Shown here: positions 47,301 to 58,900 of the stretch, piece after piece | Position numbering within the stretch: the first letter of the stretch is position 1 | Layout of the letters: each line of letters starts with the position of its first letter | Assembly: GCA_021464245.1 (NCBI GenBank) | Contig: JADCRB010000053.1 | Span: 1,927,057-1,991,056 of the forward strand | Length of the DNA stretch: 64,000 bases | Direction of reading: 5' to 3' | DNA from: Carallia brachiata | Lineage: Eukaryota; Streptophyta; Magnoliopsida; Malpighiales; Rhizophoraceae | Made by a program: the position numbers and the translations under genes | The notes under the pieces: model-generated | What the model was told of the DNA's origin: nothing | Seen by the model: only the letters and a program-made list of their open reading frames with translations | Database searches by the model: none

Positions 47301-50300
47301 TATGCAACTCTATCTATTTGCGGGGACTGGGGAGTGTCAGTTAACTTGAACATAAGCATAATACTTGAAATGGACTCCATTGAGATGGTGAAAGTGGCTA
47401 TATTGGTCTTAATTATTGATATTCCTAAATATTTCCACTAATTTTTGTAATGCCTCGGCCCTGCTATGAAATCTGAGATATTTGCAATGAATTATTTTTG
47501 GGGTACAGTATCTCTCTCTCCCCCCCCCCTCTCTTTACTATTGCAGTATTGCTGGTAAATTTTTATTGAAAATGTTCCTGGATGTGTGCAAAATAAATTT
47601 GTTGGCTTCAGTGTTGTAATAAGCATAAAGTTAACCAAGTCCAACTTTCCTACAGTGCCCTTCCAAAGATCATAAAGACGGGATTTTCGGCCATTAATCT
47701 CATATACTTCTTCACTGCTGGCGCTGATGAGGTATTGGATAATCCTTCCCGGCTTATCATGCTTTTTGGTTTGTTGCAAGACTTACGGGAATAATCTTTA
47801 GATGCTATTGCCTTTTCAGCTGTGTTGAACAGAAAATGTCGTGTCTCAATCTTTGCTTATAGTATCATTGATGTCAGTGAAACTATATAACAAACTCCTT
47901 TTATGAGTGTATATTAATCTTATGACAGCTTGAGATTCCTTTGCTGTCTAAGCAATTACCTAATTGCTAGTTAGTACCTCAGAGTCTTAAGATGTAATCA
48001 AGCAAGTGTTGCCTTGAGTATTGGCTGTGACTTAGTTTTTAAATGCAGATACATGGCTTTATCCTTTACACTTTCTTTTTACAAAAAATCGGCTACATGT
48101 ACCTAAAAATCCATCTATACAGACTGCTTCTGATTTTGGAGGTTTGGAGCTGAGATGGTTTGCTTTGGTGGCCATCAAGTGCCAAAAATTTTACTCATTA
48201 AATTATCCAGCTTGCTGTATTAAATAAAGATCTGATTCTGCTGCTTTGACTTTTGCCTTTTGTCAAAAACCTTACAATACATGGAATGGAATATTAACTA
48301 GCAATTTAAAACTTCTTGTCTCGAAGACCCCTTTTGGCTATATTCTTGTTTATTCCCTTTTGGGGTTTAAAACGTTGTATTTGAGATTAAGTTATATTGA
48401 GTTTAAGTTTGACCATAACACCCTGTCGTGTATGCATTTCATCACCAGGATTTTTTTTTTTTGGCTAAAAAAAGAAGGAAAAAGGAGGAAAGAAATAAAG
48501 AATGACTTAAGAGGCTATGGTTTGTAAGAGGCTCTATGTCTGGCACCTGCATTATAACTTTGCTGCTCGGAATTAGTGTGTAAATCATCATCCAGTTTTC
48601 AACAATCATGCTTATTTTATCTTATCAGAAAATTAGCTTGGTTGCCTTGAACATTGAGCTAGCAATTAGCACGGCACTAACCATGTACTGGCTTCCCAGC
48701 CCTAGAGGGTTGCTCAAGTACCGAGTACTTGGATATAATTTTTATGTAACCTAGTATTAGCAGTTATTTACCATGTACCCTCCCCTTTGCTTATGATGTC
48801 CAAAATTTTGCCTTCGCAGGTGAAGTGTTGGCAAATCAGACGACAGTCAAAGGCCCCTCAAGCTGCAGGAGCTATACATTCTGATTTTGAGAGAGGGTTT
48901 ATATGTGCTGAGGTGGGTTCCTTTTATTTTCTAATTCAATTCTGATTGCAACAAGTCTTTATCAGTGCCAAAAATGATTAATCAATTCAATAATACTGCT
49001 GCCTAACACCGCTTACATCCCTGGGGTTTTATCTCCTCTTTTGCCTTCATAATTGGCACTCAGTTATGTGCAAAAAATTGCGTCCTCTGCCGACATGGTA
49101 GCCATGCCTTAGGATTTGTCTATTCTTTTACTAACTTGACCCGTGAAACTCACAGTTTCCTTTTACCTTTCCTTTTTTATTATGATTTTTTTTTTTTTGA
49201 TCCTGTCAATGCTGATATGCCACCTTATTCAGTAAATTACATTGTTGATCACTGAACTTGCCACTTAGTTTCCGACTTTTTGTTGAATTACCGAACTTCA
49301 ATTTGTTGCAATCAAATCATTGGACTTCTGTTTTCCTTTCCTATGTCATCGTTCCATAAGTTTCTGGTAGGAAATCTTCACGTAAAAGTGATACTGGTAG
49401 GAAATCTTAATTAAGCATGACATGAAAAAGTCATGTGATGACATTGAAACAAAAATAAGTATGATGATCTAATTGCTATGAATGAAACTAAGTGAGCCAA
49501 TGGAGACTAAGTGACAAGTTCATTGATCAATAGTGCAATTTACCCACTTTATTCTTTTCAAACACTTTTGTGACATTGAAAGAAGTTCGGTATATCTGAG
49601 CATAGGAAAGTATGCGTATTCTGTCCTCGGTTCGAATGGCTCTACCGTGGGGACTTGATGATATTTCTAGAGGAAGCATTGCTTGGAAACAATAAGTCGT
49701 ACCATAATACTTTTGTTTACAATCAAATGTCCCTTACATTACTTTTGATCTTCAAGATTTGTCTACCTATTCAGGATCCCAGTTCTTTTTTGGCCACGGA
49801 ATTAGTACAGAATGCAACAAAACTTTTGGCCATGGAATAAAACTTTTTTTACCTCTTATATTCTTCATGATGCTTCTAACCTTGTTGCTGTTTTACAATC
49901 TCCAATCTCTATAAATTTTTCTGTAAATAGATCTAATAATGATGTTTAATATGCACTTGTTTCTTGTTGATTACTGCATTAAAATTTTCTTACTGAAATT
50001 GATTATCTGATGATATGTAGGTCATGAAATTTGAGGACCTGAAGGAGCTTGGTAGCGAGTCAGCTGTTAAGGTAGATGCTTGTTTAAAAACCATTTGTTA
50101 CTTAGTTTTGTGCAAATTATTCCACTCTAAGAATCCCCCCATACCGAGTCCACTTTTGATCACTAATTTGTAGTTTTTGGAAGGCGAGTGTGGTAGTATG
50201 TGAACTAATAGCCCAAAAGCATTGTTGTTGCTGATCTATATGCTCACAGATCCTTTCGTGTCCAATCTGGACTTTGTATCGCAATTCCCTAAGATTTCGT

Positions 50301-50689
50301 TGGAAGAAAAAGGTGTACAAGGATCCCCAGCTGGCATCCAAGGCAAACATAATTGTTTATTTTAAAAAAGACCCTGCCCAACCCGCGGAATTTTTATGTT
50401 TGTTCGTACTTTCATAGCTTCATTTGTTGGTCTGTTCTGTGAAAGATGGTCATGATCAAGTGTAAACAGCACTAGCTATCCTGCTTTGAGAAACACAATT
50501 CCATTAGGAGATTAATATGATGATCAAACTGCAGAATGATCTAACACTAGGACAGAAGCTTATTGGATCTTTTTTGGCTTTCTGGTGCAGGCTGCTGGGA
50601 AATACAGACAGGAAGGAAAGACGTATGTTGTGCAAGAGGGAGACATTATATTCTTCAAGTTCAATGTGTCTGGAGGCGGGAAGAAGTGA
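41301..50689 (+). CDS. OLA1: Obg-like ATPase 1 (YchF family)
   Basis: Twelve exons with consistent phases: 41301-41387, 41863-42030, 42666-42789, 43522-43613, 44264-44362, 45985-46098, 46315-46379, 46910-47026, 47656-47731, 48820-48912, 50021-50071, 50591-50689 (TGA). The product is 394 aa, the usual length of plant OLA1. P-loop GLPNVGKST at 31-39; G3 DIAGL at 94-98. The G4 position carries NMNE (230-233) in place of NKxD, the change that gives this family ATP preference. A coiled-coil insert ([20 protein letters not shown]) begins at about residue 158, and a TGS domain fills the last 90 residues. YchF proteins bind ribosomes and act in translation and stress responses; plant YchF1 is linked to defence and salt tolerance. 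All exons are open and splice sites canonical, so the gene looks functional. Intron 5 carries two SINEs. Confidence 0.97.
41648..41669. repeat. (GAAA)n microsatellite in OLA1 intron 1
   Basis: GAAGAAAGAAAGAAAGAAAG-type tetranucleotide repeat within the first intron of OLA1. Confidence 0.8.
41801..41824. repeat. (GT)12 microsatellite in OLA1 intron 1
   Basis: Twelve GT units 38 bases before the acceptor of exon 2. The tract lies inside the intron and may vary between individuals. Confidence 0.9.
45081..45205 (-). mobile_element. Au-type SINE fragment in OLA1 intron 5
   Basis: Reverse-oriented and parallel to the copy at 45700-45868. It shares CAGTGCACAAGGCTCC, then GGGTTGGATATACCGATATACG (the GTACGCAGCC region of the family), AGCCTTACCATTG, CAAAGAGGCTGTTCTTG and GACTTGAAGCTTGACC, which corresponds to the B box in reverse. 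The 5' (A-box) end is missing, so this is a fragment. Confidence 0.7.
45700..45868 (-). mobile_element. Au-type tRNA-derived SINE in OLA1 intron 5
   Basis: On the minus strand it begins AGGGGAGCTTTGGTGTAATG. TGGTGTAATGG fits the A box (TRGYNNANNGG) and AATTCAAATCC fits a decayed B box. The body then reads through GGAAACAGCC and AAGGCTCTATACAT-like text to CTTGTGCACTGAG and a short A-poor end beside a T run on the minus strand (AAAAAA at 45700 on +). The layout matches plant Au SINEs. TGCTAC occurs near both ends (45692 and 45882), a possible target duplication. The 3' end position is approximate. Confidence 0.75.
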
Positions 50690-51204
50690 GACATTCATAC
50701 CTCGCATTTGAGTCAATTTACCGAATTTGAGATTGGTTACTATGTACTCATTACTTTAAGGTGTTATACGTCAAAGATGCGAAAGACATTTGTAACCTGT
50801 CTTGCAGTACTTTACCTGTTTTGAGATAAAGTTTTGCAGCAACTTGTTCCTTCAGCAGACACTTGATACATGTAAGAAATTAAGAATGTGTTTGCAATCA
50901 TCCGAGAGATGATAGATGCCCGGGTTGTGCAAGTATTCCATTCCTATTTCTGTAGACAAATTTGACCATGATGTCAAATGATTAATTTCCTGAAAACTTG
51001 AAAAATAATGTTCTGTTAATGATCTTAGCATAGGGTGATTGATTTCAGATTAAAAGCATCAGTGTGTGTACTGCAAAGAAAGCTATTGAGGACAAAATTA
51101 GTTCCAAGCTGTGGGTGCATCGCAGGGATCGACAAGTAGCTGAAATAGGCCTGACAATTCTTGGCTTTGTATTGGCAGTTAACGTTCTACTAATATTGTG
51201 TTCA
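50690..51204. other. 3' flank of OLA1
   Basis: Probable 3' UTR and spacer. The 61-codon frame at 51064-51249 has no recognisable domain and runs into the adjacent repeat. Confidence 0.45.
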
Positions 51205-51705
51205 GAGGGGAAAATAGGGGAAATATTGTGTTCGGGAGGTGGAAAATAGGGAAAAGGAAGAAGAAAGTAAGAAGATTAAGGTAGATTATTATGTTTGAAA
51301 AATATTTGAAAAGTGAGGGAAAAAAAAGTTTTAATTCTCTTAATTATTTATGGTTCATTAAAATCAATTCTTTCAAAAATAAGAAAAAAGTTATTAATTT
51401 TTTTATTAAACTTATTAAATAATTCAATTATTTTTTACATAATTTAAAAATTATAATTTTATATGAATAAAATATTTAAATAAAATTTATTATGAAAAGT
51501 AAAATTAATTTTTTAATATAATTTATTTTTTTCTCTTACTTTTCACATTTTCCTAAATAAAAGAAATTATAATTTTTCTTCTTATTATTTCTTTCTAAAC
51601 ATAAGAGAGAATAAAAATTATTACATTTCTCCAACAATTTTCTCCCCCATTTTCCTCTTCCTTATTTCCTCTCTCCTGAAAAATTTTAGCTAAATACAGT
51701 GCAAG
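51205..51705. repeat. Inverted-repeat MITE-like element (about 500 bp)
   Basis: Left text AGAGGGGAAAATAGGGGAAA...GGAAAAGGAAGAAGAAAG is matched loosely in reverse complement at 51650-51700 (GGAGAGAGGAAATAAGGAAG, GGAAAATGGGGGAGAAAAT). The interior is A/T-rich and non-coding. Ends are approximate. Confidence 0.45.
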
Positions 51706-52086
51706 AGATTAAACTAGAATAAGCCCGTTTGAGTCGTGATCTGGTTTTTGGCTGGTCTGATTTCGAGTTGAACCGAAACCTGGGTACATTGTTTTTGGCT
51801 GGGGGATCAGGCTTAGGTTGGATGATGTCATGTGATGATGCATTGGTTGAGGAAGGAAATCTTCATGTTTGTTGGCCCATCATATTGCCTCCCACTAAAT
51901 TCACCTCCATCTGTTCTTTTGTATTATGGAACGTAAATTAATGATATGTCCTCAGAATTCTCTCTTCCACTTGTGGCTTCTCATTATTGTTTCATATACA
52001 AGAAAGTTGTTTAGTGGAGAAGTTGGAGGATTTTCTTTAAAATTCTTAGGTCTGGCTTTTTCATGAGGTCAACCATGTTGTACCAT

Positions 52087-52600
52087 TATTATAAAAGGGG
52101 ATATGTATTTGTTTAATCTTAAATTTTTATGTTGTTTTTTATTTAAATTTTAAATTTTTTTAAAATTTTATTTCAATTCTAAACCTTTTGATTTTACTCT
52201 AAATAAGTCCTTCCGTTAATCAAATCGTTAAAAATTACTGTTGACTAACGAAATTTTTTTTAAAAAAGTAAAATATATTATTTAATTTTTTTGTTATTAA
52301 ATACTTATATTTTACTCTCAAATAATAATACGTAAGTTGAGATTTTGAGTTTTTTTTTATTTTTTTAAGATTATATAATATATTTCTGTTAACTGGTGAA
52401 TTAAAATAGTGTATTTTTACCTTTTTAAAAAAATTTTTGTTAGTTAACAGTAATTTTTAACGGTTTGACTAACGGAAAGACTGATTTGGAGCAAAATCAA
52501 AAGGTTTAATATTGAAATGAAATCTCAAAAAATTTACGATTTAAATGAATAAAAACTTAAAAATTTAAAACTAAATAAATATATATCCTATTATAAAAGG
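52087..52600. repeat. MULE-like MITE with target duplications, family B-related
   Basis: The 490-bp element 52099-52588 begins GGATATGTATTTGTTTAATC and ends (reverse complement) GGATATATATTTATTTAGTT. The arms align for about 160 bases, including CCTTTTGATTTTACTC and CAAATCGTTAAAAATTACTG. It is bounded by TATTATAAAAGG on both sides (52087-52098 and 52589-52600), a 12-bp direct repeat that must include the target duplication (9 bp is usual for Mutator-like elements). No coding capacity. Confidence 0.8.
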
Positions 52601-55500
52601 GTATATAAAGAAAGCAAAAGGTTCTAAATTAAGATTGGGCACTTGAGCCCCAAAAGAAAGGGAATAAAAAGAAGTATAAAGGGAAATAGACCTTCGTAAA
52701 GGGATAATTAATTAGATGAGAAAAGGAACATTGTCTATTTAAATGTAAGAACAACTGTTTTTTTAATGTTTGAGCTTTATTGAAGTTATTAAAGTTGCAA
52801 AGCCTTTTTTTTTTTTTTTTTTACCCTTTTCTTTCTCTTTTTCTATTTTTTTAATCTTTTAGAGAGTATTCAGTCCGAATTAGAGTCACCCCAAATCCTA
52901 GCCTCCCCTAACCTTTGGCCAAGTGGCTCTTTTTGGGTATAGGAAACTATGAGTCAGACATGATACAAGACTAGAAGAGCTTTTTTTTTTCTTTTTTTTT
53001 TTGGTTTTAACCCTTTAGTCATTGCCAAAGCCCATCTCGTCAAATAGGAAGGCCTTAACTAAATCCTTGTAAACAATGAAAATTAATAAATTTATTTTAC
53101 ACAAACAAACATTCTAAGTTTATTTGAATGAACACAATATCTGGTGGACACTGATAAATATAAATAATACTGTTTACTATTTATGTAATACCAACTGCCA
53201 TCTTATGTGGTAGGGAGCAAATAGGTAAACTGAGAGGTGCATCGGTTATAGTGGTATTAATATTTTAATAATTTTTTAATATAAAATTTAAATTAAAATT
53301 TTAAAAAATATTATTTCAGAATATAAAGTGTAAATACTATATAAAATTTTCTATTTTTAATTCTTTTGTCAATGCAGTATAAAAATAATTATTATATTTA
53401 TTTATATATGAATGTGTGTCTAATATTTTTATATATAATATTTTCATATATGACAGAGCATTTGTGTTTAGCTTTGGGTCCCGCCATGTACATCTTATCT
53501 ACAGAATTTCTTATAAATAAAAAGTATTAATTTTTAAATTTGTTGATATTATTATTAAATGTGTGAAAATTTTTTTAAATTTAATAATATTTAGATGATA
53601 AGATATTTTTATAAAAATTAGATGAAATGACAATAGTGTGGACTGACTTTTGTCTTCTGTTTTCATGTACGTTAACCAACATAGTGAGGATATATGTTTT
53701 ATTAATAAAACACAAATCATAATAAATAAAAAATTAATAGTGAAAAAGATGAAAGTGGTATTTAAAATGTGTCAAATCAAAATCCAAAGCATACCACAAC
53801 CATGTGTAAAGCATAACATAAACTATTATTGCTGGCGGTGGGATCCAAGGAGGACCATAGTTGGTTGATGAGCTGATTACATTTTGTGATCAATTGTAGT
53901 CCTCTTGATCTTCTTACTTACGTCACAGTTGTACAAGATAGGTTACCATACCATCTTGGTAAAATTGACAGGGACACCAACAAACCTATGTGGCACCATC
54001 TAACTTATTGACCCTGAACTAAGTGGGTCCCATGGCCCCACTTAGGGCTAGCCTATCATAATACATCACCACCTAATTCACCTCTCGTGGATTCATTGGA
54101 ATTTGGAAATTGGAGTGACCCAAAAAAGAAACAGCCAGAAGGTCTACCCTAGTCAAAGGGGCAGTTGGTGGCCCCTTTCCCACGTGGCACCAGAACCTAT
54201 AAGTAAGCATCATTTTAGATAGCTCCAAATGAATAGACAAAACAGCACCCAAAAAAAAAAAACACACTGCACTAAAAAATAATGAATAGAAAAAAAAAAA
54301 AAAAAAGTGTAGTTTCAAGTTTTAATTGTACAGCTCGAATGTGTAATCTAAATAAAGTAATAAAATATAATTATTTATAAAAAAATGAAATTACATGAAT
54401 AATGTTTGAAATAATAAAATTAAAAGTTAAAATTAGATAAATATTATTTTAAAATTTAAAACATAAATTTTATATAATATATATTAAAAACTTTTTTAAA
54501 AAATTGTTAAATAAAAGAATGATGTATAATGTGATTATATTTTATTAATAAATAATTACATTACTGCGTTCAAACTGTTCATTCAAGGTTCACAATCGGA
54601 ATTCGGAACTTAAAAAATAAAAATAAAAAAGTAAAAGTAAAGAGACAATCTTGAACTAGATTTGATAAATTCTTTGAAGTCCACACAATGTAAGAGAGAT
54701 TCCATGTCTTTTTGGCGGGTAAATCCCTAATTTTATATGCCACTGAAAGTGTCCTAAAACTCAAAAAAATGTCCTAAACCCAAAAAAGACCTTACATTTT
54801 CCCGGTAGCTTTCATTCACGTCCTGACACTAAAGCCCTAAAAAGACCTGAAGATTATGGCTTTTTGAGACCTTTTTTAATCACCCAATGAAGGTTAGTAA
54901 GTAGGGTTTTCCTTTTGGTGACCCCCACCACCCCACATGTGACTTGCCATTGTTACAATTACAGAACTTAGGAAGGTAAAAAGTAGACAAAGCCAAATGC
55001 TTTTTTAACTTTTTCTGTTGTTTTTCCTTTGTTCATTTTATAGAGAGGGGTTTTGTCTGATTGACACCTTTAAGCAGCTAAATGGCAAGGTCCTAACTAT
55101 GGCTTTCTATCGCAAAATGTTCATGGGTCCAATTTATATTGTATTTATTACAGTGTGGTTGTGAGAATATGTTGGCCCATTTGTTTTGTTCTTCATGGAT
55201 TTGTTCTGTACTAATGTACTTGGCTCTTTGAACTGTTTGCTTTAAGGGAAGCTAAAAAAGATTTTTCAGGTTTAGTGTCTTGTAAAAGCATTTGCCATTG
55301 CACGAGAGTGAGTCGGGTATTTCTTTTTCTTTTATTTTTGGGTTTTTCTTTGTTTTTTGGCTTTAAAGTTTGAGTCTTTAGAGTGGGAGAGATTCTAATG
55401 AGCTCTAAATGTTGATGAAAGTTGAGATCATGGGGTGGAAATGCTGCATTTTTCTCTGCTTGTATGTCTAAATGGGGTCCACTTTGCTTGTAGTTCAGTT
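52601..55500. other. Intergenic DNA upstream of the GHR1-like gene
   Basis: AT-rich, with poly(T) tracts near 52806 and 52981, and no convincing coding region. The 81-codon minus-strand frame at 54073-54318 is low-complexity. The portion from about 54900 onward may include promoter and leader sequence of the GHR1-like gene. Confidence 0.45.
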
Positions 55501-55973
55501 CAGTCATTTAATGCCTTTGACTTACTAGAGGAAACAAGATTTCTTTGCTGAAGTTGAATCTTTCTCACTGGAAGCACAATCACAGTCTTTCTGAAGCCCT
55601 GGTGTTCAAAGTTTGGTCCTTTATCAGGTAACAGACCCAAGTTGGTGAACTCCCTTTTTTGAAAGTTCTGGTTAAATGTGAAGTAACTTCTTATTTTGCT
55701 CTCCAAATGACTGGGTTCTCTTCTGCTTGAAAAAAAATGCTTGTGGTGTCTTATTCTTCTTACTGGTAGATGGTTGACAGGTCTTCCCTCTAGATTTGTG
55801 GTATTTGTTGCTAGAAATTGCTTGTTTATCTTGTTTTGAAGCAGCCATTGTTGATTCTTTGTCCTGTTGAAGCTTTATATGGTATCAGATTTAGTTGGGT
55901 TTGCTAATAATAGAAGCCACTCTTGTATGTTTTCATTAAGCATGTGCCTTACCTTCGGGGTGCCATTGACAGG
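55501..55973 (+). promoter_or_regulatory. Probable leader of the GHR1-like gene
   Basis: T-rich sequence ending in CATTGACAG/G directly before the ATG at 55974, which looks like a 3' splice site of a leader intron. An upstream in-frame ATG at 55923 would add 17 residues not expected in the family and would lie inside that intron. Both statements need transcript support. Confidence 0.4.
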
Positions 55974-58900
55974 ATGAACATGAAGCTCTTTAGGCTTTTA
56001 GTGTTATCCACATTTTACCTCTGTGCTATGGGGCAACTTCCTTCACAAGACATTTTGGCATTACTTGAATTCAAGAAGGGCATCAAGCATGACCCCTCTG
56101 GTTATGTCCTTGAATCGTGGAATGAGGAGTCTATTGATTTTAATGGTTGCCCTTCTTCCTGGAACGGTATCATCTGTAACGGCGATAATGTTGCTGGTGT
56201 TGTCCTTGATAACTTGGGCCTATCTGCTGATGCGGACTTGAGCATATTTGCAAACCTCACAAAACTGTGAAACTCTCCATGTCTAACAACTCTATATCAG
56301 GGAGCATTCCTGAAAATATTGGTGACTTCAAAAGCCTTGAGTTTATGGACGTGTCCAACAATCTGTTTTCTTCTTCGCTGCCCACGGGAATTGGCAAAAT
56401 GGAGAGTTTGAGGAATCTCTCTTTAGCTGGAAACAATTTCTCTGGCTCAATTCCTGACTCAATTTCAGGGCTTGTATCAGTTCAGTTCTTGGACTTGAGT
56501 CAGAACTCCTTTTCTGGTCCACTGCCGACATCATTGACCAGGCTTACTAACCTGATATATCTGAATTTGTCTTCAAATGGATTCACTAAGAAAATTCCAA
56601 AGGGATTTGAGCTGATTCCAGGTCTCCAGCTGCTTGACTTGCATGGAAATATGCTTGATGGTAATCTAGATGGGGAGTTTTTCCTTTTAACAAATGCTAG
56701 TCATGTTGATTTTAGTTTGAACATGCTAGCAAGCTCTATTCCACTGAAAATGCTGCCAGGTATATCTGAGAGTGTTAAGCACCTAAACCTGAGCCACAAC
56801 CAGCTCACTGGATCACTTATAGATGTAGCTGAGCTGCACTTCTTTGCAAGCTTGGAGGTTTTGGATTTGAGCGACAATCAACTGTCTGGGGAGTTGCCAG
56901 GATTTGATTTTGCTTATGACCTTCAGGTCCTCAGGCTCAGCAATAACAGGTTTTCAGGGTTCATTCCTAATGACCTATTGAAAGGAGATTCTCTACTCCT
57001 AACAGAACTGGACTTAAGCTCCAACAATCTCTCAGGTATCTTTTAAATTTCTGCTTCACATTTTCTGAAAACTTTTATGGCAAAAATCTCAGCAGGAAGT
57101 GTTATTCAGTTTTTGGGAGCTTGTAGGATGGTTTACGGTGTCTCTAACATTATCGTTTTGCCTTTCAGGGCCTATAAGCATGATTATGTCAACCACTCTA
57201 CGTGTCCTTGATCTGTCCTCAAACAGGCTCGTGGGTGAGCTTCCTTTGCTGACAGGAAGCTGTGCTGTTCTTGATCTGTCAAACAACCAGTTTGAAGGAA
57301 ATTTAACAAAAATGATCAAGTGGGAATCATTGAGTATCTTGATCTCAGCCAGAACTGTTTGACAGGTTCAATTCCTGAAGTGACCCCACAATTTTTGCGC
57401 TTAAATTATCTCAATCTCTCCCACAATTCTCTCAGTAGCTCACTCCCTAGAGTTATTATGCATTATCCAAAGCTTAGAGTCTTGGATCTCAGTTCCAACC
57501 AATTTGAAGGACCTCTCTTGGCTGATTTACTAACTTTGCCTACTTTGCAAGAGCTCTATCTTGAAAATAATTCACTCAATGGTGCTATTGAATTTTCGCT
57601 TCCTTCGAATACTAAATCCAATCTTCAGGTTCTTGATCTTTCACACAATCAGCTTAATGGCTATTTTCCTGATCAATTTGGGTCACTGACTGCTCTCCAA
57701 GTGCTTGATCTTGCAAGGAACAATTTTTCTGGTTCCCTGCCAACTTCAATGGCTGACTTGACATCAATAACCTCATTGGATTTATCTCAAAATGATTTCA
57801 CAGGTCCTTTACCCAACAATTTGTCTGCCACTCTTACAAGCTTTAATGTTTCTTATAATGATCTCTCTGGAGTTGTTCCAGAAAAGCTGAGATTGTTTCC
57901 TGGTTCTGCTTTCTTTCCTGGAAACAGCAGATTAAGTCTTCCAGGCGGAACTACTGGACCAAGCAATCCAGCTGAAAAGTCTAGGAGGAAACCAATCAAC
58001 ACTATTGTCAAGGTGGTAGTCATAATCTCTTGTGTGATTGCAGTGATAATTCTTTTCATGCTAGCTATCTTCATCCATTACATCCGCATATCGAGGAGAC
58101 CTCCACCAGATGATGTCACAAATAAAGCTATCCGCAGGCACACTCCTGTAAATCCCTCTCGTACTGGCAGAGCAGCCAGTGGTGCAGCGTTGGTTGTTTC
58201 AGCTGAGGATCTTGTGGCATCACGGAAAGGATCATCTTCTGAGATTATTAGTCCTGATGAGAAAATGGCTGCTGTACCTGGTTTCTCACCGTCAAAGCAC
58301 AGCCATTTGTCTTGGTCTCCACAGTCTGGGGATTCATTCACAGTGGAAACCCTTCCAAGACTGGATGTAAGGTCTCCAGATCGATTGGTTGGTGAACTCT
58401 GTTTTCTTGATGATACAATGACATTGACACCCGAGCAGCTTTCAAGGGCACCAGCTGAAGTTTTGGGAAGGAGCAGTCATGGAACTTCATATAGGGCAAC
58501 ACTGGAAAATGGAATTTTCTTGACTGTGAAATGGTTAAGAGAAGGGGTTGCCAAACAGAAGAAAGAGTTTGCTAGAGAGGCAAAAAAATTTGCAAACATT
58601 AGGCATCCGAATGTGGTAGGCCTGAGAGGCTATTACTGGGGTCCTACACAGCATGAAAAGCTCATTCTTTCAGATTATATCTCACCTGGAAGTCTTGCAA
58701 GCTTTCTTTATGGTAAGTTCTTGGCTTGTAGCTTTTCAGCTCAGACTTAAGCCATAGATCTATTTACTTTTTGTATTCCAGAAGAATGAAAAATAATCAA
58801 ATATAAGAAACGGAAAGCAAAAACAATAATTAGTCAATGACATGCTTTTTTTTGTACACAGTTGAGCCTATTCCAATATTTTTTATATGCTTGAAATCTG

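Noticed and set aside
55923..55973. Upstream in-frame ATG as the start of the GHR1-like protein
   Set aside because: It would place 17 unconserved residues before the signal peptide and crosses a likely leader splice acceptor (GACAG at 55968-55972).
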